This document shows, piece by piece, positions 1 through 5,893 of a stretch of DNA of 8,376 nucleotides; within the stretch, counting starts at the first letter, position 1, and the number at the start of each line of letters is the position of its first letter. Both the position numbers and the translations under genes were made by a program. This stretch comes from an uncultured Bacteroidales bacterium (lineage in GTDB: Bacteria > Bacteroidota > Bacteroidia > Bacteroidales > ML635J-15). Below the pieces are notes generated by a model. It did not search any database and had not been told where the DNA came from. It saw only the letters and a program-made list of their open reading frames with translations. The DNA is taken from contig CAJOEG010000150.1 in NCBI GenBank assembly GCA_905233405.1, forward strand, positions 1,023 through 9,398, given 5' to 3'.

Positions 1-1
1 T

Positions 2-631
2 ATGATTCTGGCGTCGGTGTTCTTTGTGTTCGCACTTTATTTGTTCCCGGGAATGTTCGGTGCTAACCTCTCGTCTGTATCGGGCTTGCTTCCGCCAATG
101 ACTACGCAGAATTTCAACCTTGCCGACGATGGCGGAGCTGCTTCCGAAGGTGCTTTGTGCGGAACACCAAAGTATTCGGAGTCGATGCATACAGCTTATG
201 GTGTCAATGCATATTTCGACTACAAGCAGGCTTTCGAGTGTGCTAAGTCGCAGAATAAGCCTGTAATACTTTATTTCACAGGACATTCTTGTGCAAACTG
301 CAAGAAGATGCAGGCAGAAATCTGGGCAAACAAGTCGATTGCCGAAAAATTCAACAACGAGTTTGTAATGACCGCCTTGTATGTTGACGAAAAATCGGTT
401 GAAGTACCTGTAGAAGAGCAGTTTACTTCGTCGAACGACGGCAAAGTGAAGAAGACTTTGGGCGAGGTGAATGCCGACATCCAGATTGTCAACTTCCAGT
501 GCAACACCCAGCCGTACTACGTGGTTGTTAGTCCCGAAGGTCAGGTTCTTACGAAACCTATGTCGTACAACACTAATGCCGAGGAGTTTATGGACTTCCT
601 TAACGAAGGATTGGAGAAATATAAAAAATAG
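2..631 (+). CDS. dsbD: DsbD-like thiol:disulfide interchange protein, C-terminal part (5' end outside window)
   Basis: This is the C-terminal 209 residues of a membrane protein that carries reducing equivalents across the inner membrane to periplasmic partners, as in cytochrome c maturation or disulfide reduction. Residues 1-22 are a hydrophobic helix followed by a Gly/Pro-rich loop ending in LLPP, which I read as the last helix of the DsbD transmembrane domain. Residues about 65-209 form a thioredoxin-fold domain with the redox motif C97-A-N-C100 after a hydrophobic strand (VILYFTGHS). Two further cysteines (C53 and the Cys in VNFQCN) lie outside the motif. The frame is open to the left edge, so the Met at base 2 is internal and not the start. 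It ends 21 bases before the steroid-reductase-like gene, which suggests co-transcription. The family assignment is firm; the exact subfamily (DsbD, ScsB or CcdA-thioredoxin fusion) is not, because the N-terminal domain is missing. Confidence 0.85.
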   Translation: MILASVFFVFALYLFPGMFGANLSSVSGLLPPMTTQNFNLADDGGAASEGALCGTPKYSESMHTAYGVNAYFDYKQAFECAKSQNKPVILYFTGHSCANCKKMQAEIWANKSIAEKFNNEFVMTALYVDEKSVEVPVEEQFTSSNDGKVKKTLGEVNADIQIVNFQCNTQPYYVVVSPEGQVLTKPMSYNTNAEEFMDFLNEGLEKYKK

Positions 632-652
632 GATTTATAATACGCTTATTGG

Positions 653-1411
653 ATGGAAACAATTTTCACGCCTGAATTTTTCAATACGATGCTGATAGTA
701 ATGGCAATCGTAGGTTTGGTTGTGTTCATTTCGCTGTACTTTGTCGATGCTGGCTACGGCAAGATGATTTCGGCAAAGTGGGGACCAGCAATGCCCAACA
801 AGTGGGGCTGGATGCTGATGGAGTGCCCTGTGTTCATTATCGTGCTCTACCTTTGGTGGACTGCCGCGCCCGAAGTCAAGTATAACGTACCGTACCTGTT
901 GTTCTTCCTGTTCTTCGAACTGCACTATTTCCAGCGTTCGTTCATCTTCCCGTTCTTACTCAAGGGCAAGTCGAAGATGCCGATTGCAATTATGGCAATG
1001 TCGGTAATCTGGAACCTGATAAATGGCTACATCCAGGGTTACTGGCTTTTCCATCTTGCACCTGAAAATCCAACATATAGCGTGCTGTATTCTACCGATT
1101 GGCTCACGAGCTGGCAGTTTATCGCAGGAACTATCATTTTCTTTACCGGAATGTTCATCAACTTGAATTCCGACCATGTTATCCGCCATCTGCGCAAGCC
1201 CGGCGATACCAACCATTATCTTCCAAAGAAAGGTATGTATAGGTATGTCACCAGCGCCAACTATTTTGGCGAAATTACCGAATGGCTCGGCTTTGCAATC
1301 CTTACCTATTCTTGGGCAGGAGCCTTGTTTTTCTGGTTCTCGTGCTGCAACCTTGTTCCCCGTGCAAATTCCATAATGAATTCGCTGAGGAGTTTGGTGG
1401 AAAGAAGCTGA
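653..1411 (+). CDS. Steroid 5-alpha-reductase family membrane enzyme (3-oxo-5-alpha-steroid 4-dehydrogenase), C-terminus frameshifted
   Basis: This is a polytopic membrane protein of the steroid 5-alpha-reductase family, whose members reduce a C=C bond next to a carbonyl using NADPH. Compared from memory with human SRD5A2, key residues are kept: E57 (in LMECP), Y92 (in HYFQRSF), N170 and D174 (NLNSD), N203 and E207 (SANYFGE) and R237 (NLVPRA). The NGYIQGYW and IRHLRKPG motifs also match. After S240 the reading frame diverges and stops at 1409-1411. One base earlier in phase, starting CAT at 1372, the sequence encodes HNEFAEEFGGKKLKRIIPF and two more residues, stopping at 1437. That is the family's usual ending, so one base appears to be missing near 1367-1374. 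Corrected length is about 261 residues, normal for the family. It probably shares a transcript with the dsbD-like gene. The natural substrate is unknown: steroid, bile-acid intermediate or a lipid enone. Confidence 0.85.
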   Translation: METIFTPEFFNTMLIVMAIVGLVVFISLYFVDAGYGKMISAKWGPAMPNKWGWMLMECPVFIIVLYLWWTAAPEVKYNVPYLLFFLFFELHYFQRSFIFPFLLKGKSKMPIAIMAMSVIWNLINGYIQGYWLFHLAPENPTYSVLYSTDWLTSWQFIAGTIIFFTGMFINLNSDHVIRHLRKPGDTNHYLPKKGMYRYVTSANYFGEITEWLGFAILTYSWAGALFFWFSCCNLVPRANSIMNSLRSLVERS

Positions 1412-1434
1412 AGAGGATTATTCCGTTTGTATAT

Positions 1435-1512
1435 TAGAAGATTTGAAAATTCGAAGTATTTGAAGATTCAATGGCTACGCTGTCTGAAGATTGCTTGCGC
1501 AAGCTGAAGATT
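1435..1512. repeat. Degenerate intergenic repeat of TGAAGATT units with a 12-bp palindrome
   Basis: Just after the reductase gene, variants of the nonamer YTGAAGATT begin at 1435 (TAGAAGATT), 1460, 1484 and 1504, spaced 25, 24 and 20 bases. Between the last two lies the perfect palindrome GCTTGCGCAAGC (1493-1504). No T-tract follows the palindrome, so it is not an ordinary plus-strand terminator. The unit overlaps the restored stop codon at 1435-1437. It looks like a non-coding dispersed repeat, but copies elsewhere in the genome cannot be checked here. Confidence 0.45.
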
Positions 1513-1534
1513 TGATTAGGGAATATTTATCAAC

Positions 1535-1562
1535 AAAAAAAGCGGACACTATCGCATCCGCT
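1535..1562 (-). terminator. Rho-independent terminator for the 1592-2044 gene
   Basis: On the minus strand AGCGGA (1562-1557) pairs with TCCGCT (1546-1541) around a 10-base loop and runs directly into seven Ts (1541-1535). It lies about 30 bases past the stop of the 1592-2044 gene. The stem is short (6 bp) but GC-rich, with a good T-tract. It also separates that gene from the converging plus-strand operon. Confidence 0.7.
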
Positions 1563-1591
1563 CCAAAATGTGATATATCTCTTCTTTGAAT

Positions 1592-2044
1592 TTACGCTAG
1601 GTTTGCCTCAATCGTCCTGTTCCACTTTTCGGTGATTACCTTTTCGGCATCAAGGGCGAGTTTGTTCTCCGACGAGAACAATGGCAGAATTTTAGTGCCT
1701 CTGCCTTCCTTGAACTCGATGTCAATCACGAGCTTGTCAATGATGTCGCCTTGGGTGTTTTCCGACGAGGTTCGGCTGTTGCAACTTTTTGCATCGTGCA
1801 GGTCGATGATTATATCGTCACCGTTTTGGGACTGGTAGGCAAGTTTTTTTGCCTTGCTGTCGATGCCGATTATGCCGAGGTCGCAGCAGTCGAACTCGCT
1901 GATTTCAAGGCCGTTGCTTGTGGCAAACTTCCTGAATTTTTCAATGCTTCTCTTTTGTTTTCTCTTGCCTGATGTGGCAAGTATTACTACTGGTACAATC
2001 ACTGCTATCGTGATTACTATTCCTAAAATTATATTGCTATCCAT
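1592..2044 (-). CDS. Small membrane-anchored protein of unknown function (150 aa)
   Basis: I do not recognise this family. The protein starts MDSNIILG and has one hydrophobic helix at residues about 5-24, followed by a strongly basic stretch (KRKQKR), which predicts an N-terminal anchor with the rest in the cytoplasm. The soluble part (residues about 33-150) alternates hydrophobic and charged residues and includes a CC pair in EFDCCDLG and a Lys/Glu-rich C-terminus. Stop is TAA at 1592-1594, followed by a good terminator. It converges on the plus-strand reductase gene. Upstream I see no convincing -7 box, only an AT-rich stretch and the repeat-like sequences at 2095-2172. Coding is supported by the single long frame, a sensible anchor topology and the terminator placed at its end. 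Confidence 0.65.
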   Translation of the reverse strand: MDSNIILGIVITIAVIVPVVILATSGKRKQKRSIEKFRKFATSNGLEISEFDCCDLGIIGIDSKAKKLAYQSQNGDDIIIDLHDAKSCNSRTSSENTQGDIIDKLVIDIEFKEGRGTKILPLFSSENKLALDAEKVITEKWNRTIEANLA

Positions 2045-2094
2045 TTTGTTCGTTTTTTACTGATTAATAATGATTTATAATAAGAAACGAGAAC

Positions 2095-2121
2095 CGTCAT
2101 GCTGAACTTGTTTCAGTATCT
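2095..2121. repeat. Palindromic intergenic repeat-like sequence (ATGCTGAA / TTCAGTAT)
   Basis: Bases 2099-2106 (ATGCTGAA) can pair with 2112-2119 (TTCAGTAT), giving an 8-bp stem with one G-T wobble and a 5-base loop. The core TGAACTTGTTTCAG is one I recall from dispersed intergenic repeats in many Bacteroidota genomes, where the right arm usually reads TTCAGCAT. The copy number in this genome cannot be checked from one window. Confidence 0.5.
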
Positions 2122-2150
2122 GGCATCGTTTGTTTAATGATCCTTGTTAG

Positions 2151-2172
2151 CCGACCCTTCTACAGGCTCAGG
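2151..2172. repeat. Second dispersed-repeat-like sequence (CCTTCTACAGGCTCAGG)
   Basis: The stretch resembles the sequence CCTTCGACAGGCTCAGG, which I recall as a recurrent intergenic element in many bacteria; here a T replaces the G in TTCGAC. It lies 29 bases from the other repeat-like hairpin and just past the stop codon of the 2175-2540 gene. Together the two fill most of the 130-base gap between the small genes. Confidence 0.45.
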
Positions 2173-2174
2173 TA

Positions 2175-2540
2175 TCAGTAAAAATTATGGAATGGAAATG
2201 TCAAATAATGCTCTTTGAAAATCGCTTTGTTTTCGGTCTTGGTTTTGAAAGTGACCGATTGCGAAAAAAGTATTGTCGTATTTGCCTTGTCAATCAGGAT
2301 GTTGCTGTAGTCTAGCAAGGAACTGCCGTATCTGCTTTTCTGCGGCTGGCTGTTGTCTATTACCTTGGTTCTGTCGGTAATGACAAGTGTATAATTGTCG
2401 TTCTGTGCGACAAGCAGCTCCGTCTTCTGGCTTTTGCTTACGAATGCGTTTTCGTTGGTACAGAATGCATACAACGAAGCACTTCTGGTGAGAATCAGAA
2501 GCGTAAGGCAAAGCGACAATATTTTGAAAGTTGCTTTCAT
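2175..2540 (-). CDS. Small secreted protein of unknown function (121 aa)
   Basis: I do not recognise this family. Residues 1-25 form a clear signal peptide: basic start MKATFK, a hydrophobic core rich in Leu/Ile, then a small-residue cleavage region ending SLYA. The mature part is about 96 residues, polar, with one Cys near its N-terminus (FCTNEN) and alternating strand-like segments such as YTLVITDRTKVI and NTTILFSQSVTFKTKT. It is probably periplasmic or exported. The start codon lies only three bases past the T-tract of the terminator at 2544-2576, so no room exists for its own promoter downstream of that hairpin. Expression would need read-through from the HMA-domain gene or a promoter inside that gene. 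Its stop runs into a repeat-like element. Confidence 0.6.
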   Translation of the reverse strand: MKATFKILSLCLTLLILTRSASLYAFCTNENAFVSKSQKTELLVAQNDNYTLVITDRTKVIDNSQPQKSRYGSSLLDYSNILIDKANTTILFSQSVTFKTKTENKAIFKEHYLTFPFHNFY

Positions 2541-2543
2541 TTG

Positions 2544-2576
2544 AAAAAAAATGCGGATGGTTTACACCCGCATTTT
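2544..2576 (-). terminator. Strong terminator closing the metal locus, abutting the next start codon
   Basis: On the minus strand a perfect 9-bp stem AAAATGCGG (2576-2568) / CCGCATTTT (2556-2548) encloses an 11-base loop and ends in eight Ts (2551-2544). It begins eight bases after the stop of the HMA-domain gene. Because As precede the stem, it could also act on the plus strand. The next gene's ATG is at 2540-2538, so the hairpin may instead serve as an attenuator. Confidence 0.8.
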
Positions 2577-2584
2577 ATATCAGA

Positions 2585-3094
2585 TTACTTTGTGGCATCG
2601 TTGTGCTTGTGCTGGCATTCGGTGTGGTTTCCGTTGCAACCCGAAGCCTTCTGTGTATCGTGTGAATGGCTGCAACCTGCGTGATTTCCACTGCAACCGC
2701 TCTTCTGCTGTTCCTGCTGAGCGTGGTTACAACCAGCATGGTTTCCGCAGCAAGCTCCGTTCTTTGCGTGTGGGCACTGGTGGCCAGCGTTGAAGACTGT
2801 TGCTGTGTAGCCGATTTCCTTGAGCGATGCAATCAGCTTTTCGGTGTCGGTGCGGTCGTTACGGTACTTGATATACACGGCGTTCTTTTCGTGGTTTGCC
2901 TGAACGTCGATTACACCCTTGGTGTATGCCAACTGCTTAGCAACCTTGTCGGCGCAATTCTGGCAGTGCATTTCGGTTGCCAAAATAACTTCCGAAATCT
3001 TTTCGTTCTGCTTTGCAGCCTTCTGTTCCTGTGCCAATACGTTGCCCATTCCGAACAACATTACTAATACTAAAATCAAAATGTTCTTTTTCAT
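2585..3094 (-). CDS. Secreted HMA-domain metal-binding protein with a Cys/His-repeat tail
   Basis: This 169-residue protein probably binds a soft metal ion, copper being the usual ligand of this domain, in the periplasm. Residues 1-21 are a signal peptide (MKKNILIL, hydrophobic core, cleavage near VLA-Q). Residues about 33-103 form a heavy-metal-associated (HMA) ferredoxin-like domain with the metal-binding motif M42-H-C44-Q-N-C47 and the typical ending LKEIGYTATV. Residues 113-169 are three tandem 19-residue repeats, each with Cys at position 3, His at 7, Cys at 10 and His at 12 (consensus GCxGNHxxCxH). Unlike cytosolic CopZ-type chaperones, which are about 70 residues, it has an export signal and a metal-sponge tail. 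It is the last gene before a strong terminator and lies downstream of a TonB-dependent receptor. The metal identity is inferred, not shown. Confidence 0.85.
   Translation of the reverse strand: MKKNILILVLVMLFGMGNVLAQEQKAAKQNEKISEVILATEMHCQNCADKVAKQLAYTKGVIDVQANHEKNAVYIKYRNDRTDTEKLIASLKEIGYTATVFNAGHQCPHAKNGACCGNHAGCNHAQQEQQKSGCSGNHAGCSHSHDTQKASGCNGNHTECQHKHNDATK
2588..2758 (-). repeat. Three in-frame 57-bp units encoding 19-residue Cys/His repeats
   Basis: Residues 113-131, 132-150 and 151-169 of the HMA-domain protein align without gaps as three 19-residue units sharing G-C-x-G-N-H-x-x-C-x-H. The DNA copies have diverged more than the protein pattern, which suggests old duplication with selection on the Cys and His positions. 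Confidence 0.75.
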
Positions 3095-3123
3095 TGTCTT
3101 TAGTTTTTTATGAAAATTTAAAA

Positions 3124-3145
3124 ATTCAATTATTCAATGATTCAA
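3124..3145. repeat. Three octamer-spaced ATTCAA repeats between two genes
   Basis: The hexamer ATTCAA occurs at 3124, 3132 and 3140, exactly 8 bases apart (TTGAAT on the minus strand). It sits in the 78-base gap upstream of the HMA-domain gene, 30-51 bases before its start codon. It could be binding sites for a regulator or simple AT-rich slippage; no long inverted repeat surrounds it. Confidence 0.5.
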
Positions 3146-3172
3146 CAATAGTTTTAATATACACTCAAAATC

Positions 3173-3586
3173 CTACATTGTTATCGCTGCGCATATTCCA
3201 GTTGTCATCGCGTATATCAAAAGATATGAAACTGGACGGTAAACGGGAATCTTCTTTGTAATTAGGTCATATATAAGGTAACCGACAAGTAAAGCCGAAA
3301 TATATATTCCTATCATTTCTTTGCCAGCATAACCTTTGCTTACGAACCAAATGCCTGCAAACATATTCATTTTGCAGTACAAATCGATTATGAATGCAAG
3401 TATACTGGTTTTGTATATCTTGCTTTTAATACTGGTAATAATGAATATTACAAGTGATGCTAACCAAAGGAATATAAAACATGTAAGTGCGTATGGAATA
3501 CTGGCTGCTGCTAAAATTGCACTTATTGAAAGCAGTCCCATTACGGTGTAGTCAATGATGTTTTGTCTTTTGCTGTAAGTATTCAT
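3173..3586 (-). CDS. Small integral membrane protein, about four helices, unknown function (137 aa)
   Basis: I do not recognise this family. The protein has about four hydrophobic segments: near residues 12-32, 33-52, 60-84 and 90-108, with a further one at 117-136, so four or five helices. Short basic loops (KSKIYK, LITKKIPVYR) lie between them. It carries no obvious His/Cys metal-binding cluster. It lies between the TonB-dependent receptor and the HMA-domain gene on the same strand, 50 bases after the receptor stop, and has its own perfect -7 box at 3617-3624. It could be an inner-membrane partner of the metal locus or an unrelated insertion; its position is the only evidence for a link. 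The AT-rich base composition differs somewhat from the receptor gene. Confidence 0.65.
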   Translation of the reverse strand: MNTYSKRQNIIDYTVMGLLSISAILAAASIPYALTCFIFLWLASLVIFIITSIKSKIYKTSILAFIIDLYCKMNMFAGIWFVSKGYAGKEMIGIYISALLVGYLIYDLITKKIPVYRPVSYLLIYAMTTGICAAITM

Positions 3587-3616
3587 AACAAATAATTTAT
3601 TTGGTTAATAATGATG

Positions 3617-3624
3617 CAAATATA
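3617..3624 (-). promoter_or_regulatory. Bacteroidota -7 box (TATATTTG) for the 3173-3586 gene
   Basis: On the minus strand TATATTTGCATC matches the TAnnTTTG consensus perfectly and lies 31 bases before the start codon. I see no TTTG at the expected -33 spacing. It would allow the membrane protein and the HMA-domain gene to be transcribed separately from the receptor. Confidence 0.55.
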
Positions 3625-3636
3625 AACAAAAATTTT

Positions 3637-5553
3637 CTAATCCCTATCAATTGCAAATCTTATTCCTAAATAGAATTTCCGTCCGTCAATTGGTCCCCAA
3701 ATGAGCGATGAGTCGAAGTAGTCGCCAAATGGGTCGCCAGCAGCGATAATCGGATCTTTCTGTGTGAAGTTGAAGATGTTCTCAACGCCGACATAAATGC
3801 TCCATTTCTTGAAGAACTTGGTAATCTGTGTGTTGAAGATGTTGTAAGCCTTGAACTTGTCGTCGCGGCGGTATTCTTCGGGATTGCTGGCGGTTGACGG
3901 TATTCTGCCCGGTCCATTGAACTGTGCGGTGAAGTCGAACTGCCATTTTTCGAGTTTTGTGCGGTACGAGGTGGTTAGCAAGCCTTTGAAACGGCTCATC
4001 AGCGGCGATTCTACAAGGTTTCCGTCGATGGTCTGCTTTACATCGTTGTAGCGGAACGCACCTGTAATGTCCCAGCCCTTGAGCACTTCGCACGACACTT
4101 CAATCTGGTAGGTGTTGGAGAACGATTTGCCCTGCAGGTTGTAGAACTCAACAACACCCTGAGTCTCGAAATCGGCGACAATCTGCTTCACAAAGTCGGT
4201 ACGGTAATATTCCGCTATAATGTTCAGTAGCCTATCTTTAATAGGTATGTTGGCCGAGAAGGTAGCACCGTAGTTCCATGCTTCTTCGAGGTCGAGGTTG
4301 TCGTAGATTACCATTCGGCGCGACGATGCCAGCAGGAACGAGTTTTCGCTCAGAACATTAGCCTTGCGGAATGCTCTTCCGGCCGATGCTCTCAAGGTGA
4401 GGTATTCGTTGATGCTGTACTTGAGGTTCAGTCGTGGGGTGAAGAGGAATCCGTACTGGTTGTGGTAGTCGCCACGGACACCTGCAATCATGTTGAAGTT
4501 GCCGAAATGTCCCGTGTATTGGAAAAATGCTCCTGGAACTGCCTCAATGTCGTTCATTATGCTGTCGTTGAGGTTCTGGTGAAGATTTTCGTACTTCATG
4601 CTTGCTCCAGCGGTGTAGGAGTGTTTCTCGTTGCCACCGAATGCCGATTTCCACAATACATTGGCGTACAAGCTGTTCTGGCTTGCATCGAAATCATTAT
4701 GCCCGTAGTAAGAATCCTGATGATGGGTTATGAAGTTGGTAATCACAGCGATGCTCTGGTAGTCCTTTTCGGGGAACACATATCCGCACTTCAGGAAGGC
4801 TTCGCCACGTTGCGAGTGAATCTTGATTTTGTAAAGATCTGGTTGCAAGGAGTCTATGTATGTCGGATGATCCTTGCTTATTTGCCCGTTTTTGCGTGTC
4901 TCGTCGATGTACTTCACACCGAACCGCATTGTAAGATGCTTGCCAAAATAGTCCCAGCGGTTGAAAAAGTTGTACTGGGTGACATTGGGCGAGTCGTAGA
5001 AGTTGTCGTTGTTGTGGTCCATCTTGATGAAGCGGTTCTGGGCATGTGCAAAAATCTGGGTGCTAACCTTTTCGCTGACTTTTATAGGTGCATCGATGTT
5101 GCCTTCGACATTGCCGTGCGAACTTCCCATAAGGTTTAGCGAGAACTTGTCGGACTGGCGAGGCTTCTTGTATTCCACATTTATTTGACCAGTCACGGCA
5201 TCGTAACCATTTATTACTGTTGATGTTCCTTTAGAAATCTGCATCGAGGTCATCCACGGGCCGGGAATGTAGCCAAGTGCATACGGCTGCGAAAGTCCGT
5301 AGAGGTTGGGGATGTTTTCGGTAAGGAACTGCACGTATTTTCCTGCCAGACCGAGCAGTTTTATCTGCTTTGCGCCAGTGGCAGCATCGCTTGTGCCAGC
5401 ATCTACAGAGGCGTTAGTCTCAAAACTTTCCGAAAGGTTGCAGCAGGCGGCCTTGCAGAGTTCCTGTCCCGAAATATCCTGCACATTGCCTATTTCCATG
5501 CGCGAATAACGAGTTCCTGCCTGTCGTTCGTTTACGGTGACTTCCGAAAGCAT
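3637..5553 (-). CDS. TonB-dependent outer-membrane receptor, plug and barrel (main part of a frameshifted gene)
   Basis: This encodes the plug and 22-strand-type barrel of a TonB-dependent receptor, which imports a ligand across the outer membrane using energy from TonB. The literal frame starts at an internal Met. The plug opens with LSEVTVNERQAG (residues 2-13) and holds an unusual cluster C33, C37, C38 (ELCKAACCN), then SESFETN, the conserved GAKQIKLLGLAG, IPGPWMTSMQISKG and GYDAVTGQINVEYKKP motifs. The barrel follows to the C-terminus (GRKFYLGIRF and five more residues). The real start is in the fragment at 5570-5824: dropping one base (5572) joins them into a 728-residue protein. The plug pattern is one I associate with receptors found beside HMA-domain genes in Bacteroidota. 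The His/Cys-rich gene upstream (69-base gap) and HMA gene downstream suggest metal or metallophore uptake; the ligand is not known. Confidence 0.88.
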   Translation of the reverse strand: MLSEVTVNERQAGTRYSRMEIGNVQDISGQELCKAACCNLSESFETNASVDAGTSDAATGAKQIKLLGLAGKYVQFLTENIPNLYGLSQPYALGYIPGPWMTSMQISKGTSTVINGYDAVTGQINVEYKKPRQSDKFSLNLMGSSHGNVEGNIDAPIKVSEKVSTQIFAHAQNRFIKMDHNNDNFYDSPNVTQYNFFNRWDYFGKHLTMRFGVKYIDETRKNGQISKDHPTYIDSLQPDLYKIKIHSQRGEAFLKCGYVFPEKDYQSIAVITNFITHHQDSYYGHNDFDASQNSLYANVLWKSAFGGNEKHSYTAGASMKYENLHQNLNDSIMNDIEAVPGAFFQYTGHFGNFNMIAGVRGDYHNQYGFLFTPRLNLKYSINEYLTLRASAGRAFRKANVLSENSFLLASSRRMVIYDNLDLEEAWNYGATFSANIPIKDRLLNIIAEYYRTDFVKQIVADFETQGVVEFYNLQGKSFSNTYQIEVSCEVLKGWDITGAFRYNDVKQTIDGNLVESPLMSRFKGLLTTSYRTKLEKWQFDFTAQFNGPGRIPSTASNPEEYRRDDKFKAYNIFNTQITKFFKKWSIYVGVENIFNFTQKDPIIAAGDPFGDYFDSSLIWGPIDGRKFYLGIRFAIDRD

Positions 5554-5569
5554 TTCGCCGCCAGTCGCT

Positions 5570-5824
5570 TTACAGCCTTACCACAGCCGAGCCGTCAGAC
5601 GATAACATCCCAGAAAAGCTTACCGAAGCCGAAAAGTCGGATATCTTGAAATTTCCGTTCATGTCGGAGATTGTTCCGACGCTGCTGTTTTCCCAATAGA
5701 CATTTGCACCGAAAAGCGTCTGCTTGTTGCCGTCGACAATCTCGAAGACGGTGCCGCTAATCTGGGCTTTGCTTATTGTGGCTATTGCTACGAAAGCAAT
5801 TAATGCCAATATTTTGTTTTTCAT
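5570..5824 (-). CDS. N-terminal fragment of the same TonB-dependent receptor (signal peptide and carboxypeptidase-regulatory-like domain)
   Basis: Residues 1-20 are a signal peptide (MKNKILAL, hydrophobic core, cleavage near SKA-Q). Residues 22-84 are the carboxypeptidase-regulatory-like beta-sandwich that precedes the plug in many Bacteroidota receptors: ISGTVFEI, FGANVYWENSSVGTISD and MNGNFKISDF are its signature strands. The frame stops at TAA (5572-5570). Skipping base 5572 gives AVVRL-KATGGEMLSEVTVNE, the normal passage from this domain into the plug, with no intervening stop. The gene is therefore one receptor of 3637-5824, broken by a one-base insertion. No -7 box is visible in the 69 bases upstream, so it likely shares a transcript with the His/Cys-rich gene. 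Confidence 0.8.
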   Translation of the reverse strand: MKNKILALIAFVAIATISKAQISGTVFEIVDGNKQTLFGANVYWENSSVGTISDMNGNFKISDFSASVSFSGMLSSDGSAVVRL

Positions 5825-5893
5825 CGTTTTACTTCTTTAAATTATGAATTTGGACTATCGTCCGTTGCTATCTCTTTGGTTTTGAGAAGCAAT

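Noticed and set aside
1535..1562. Plus-strand terminator for the reductase operon
   Set aside because: The poly-A lies before the stem on the plus strand and no T-tract follows the stem, so the orientation fits the minus-strand gene only.
2666..3067. Plus-strand ORF of 133 codons opposite the HMA gene
   Set aside because: It is antisense to the HMA domain and Cys/His repeats. The apparent hydrophobic, Cys-rich protein is the complement of those repeats.
4462..5139. Plus-strand ORF of 225 codons opposite the TonB receptor
   Set aside because: It lies wholly antisense to a well-conserved plug and barrel sequence. Its Val/Cys-rich translation shows no domain or signal and is explained by the receptor's codon use.
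5563..5580. Programmed +1 frameshift in the receptor, as in prfB
   Set aside because: The site reads CTG TAA rather than CTT TGA, re-pairing after the slip would be poor, and no upstream stimulator is evident.
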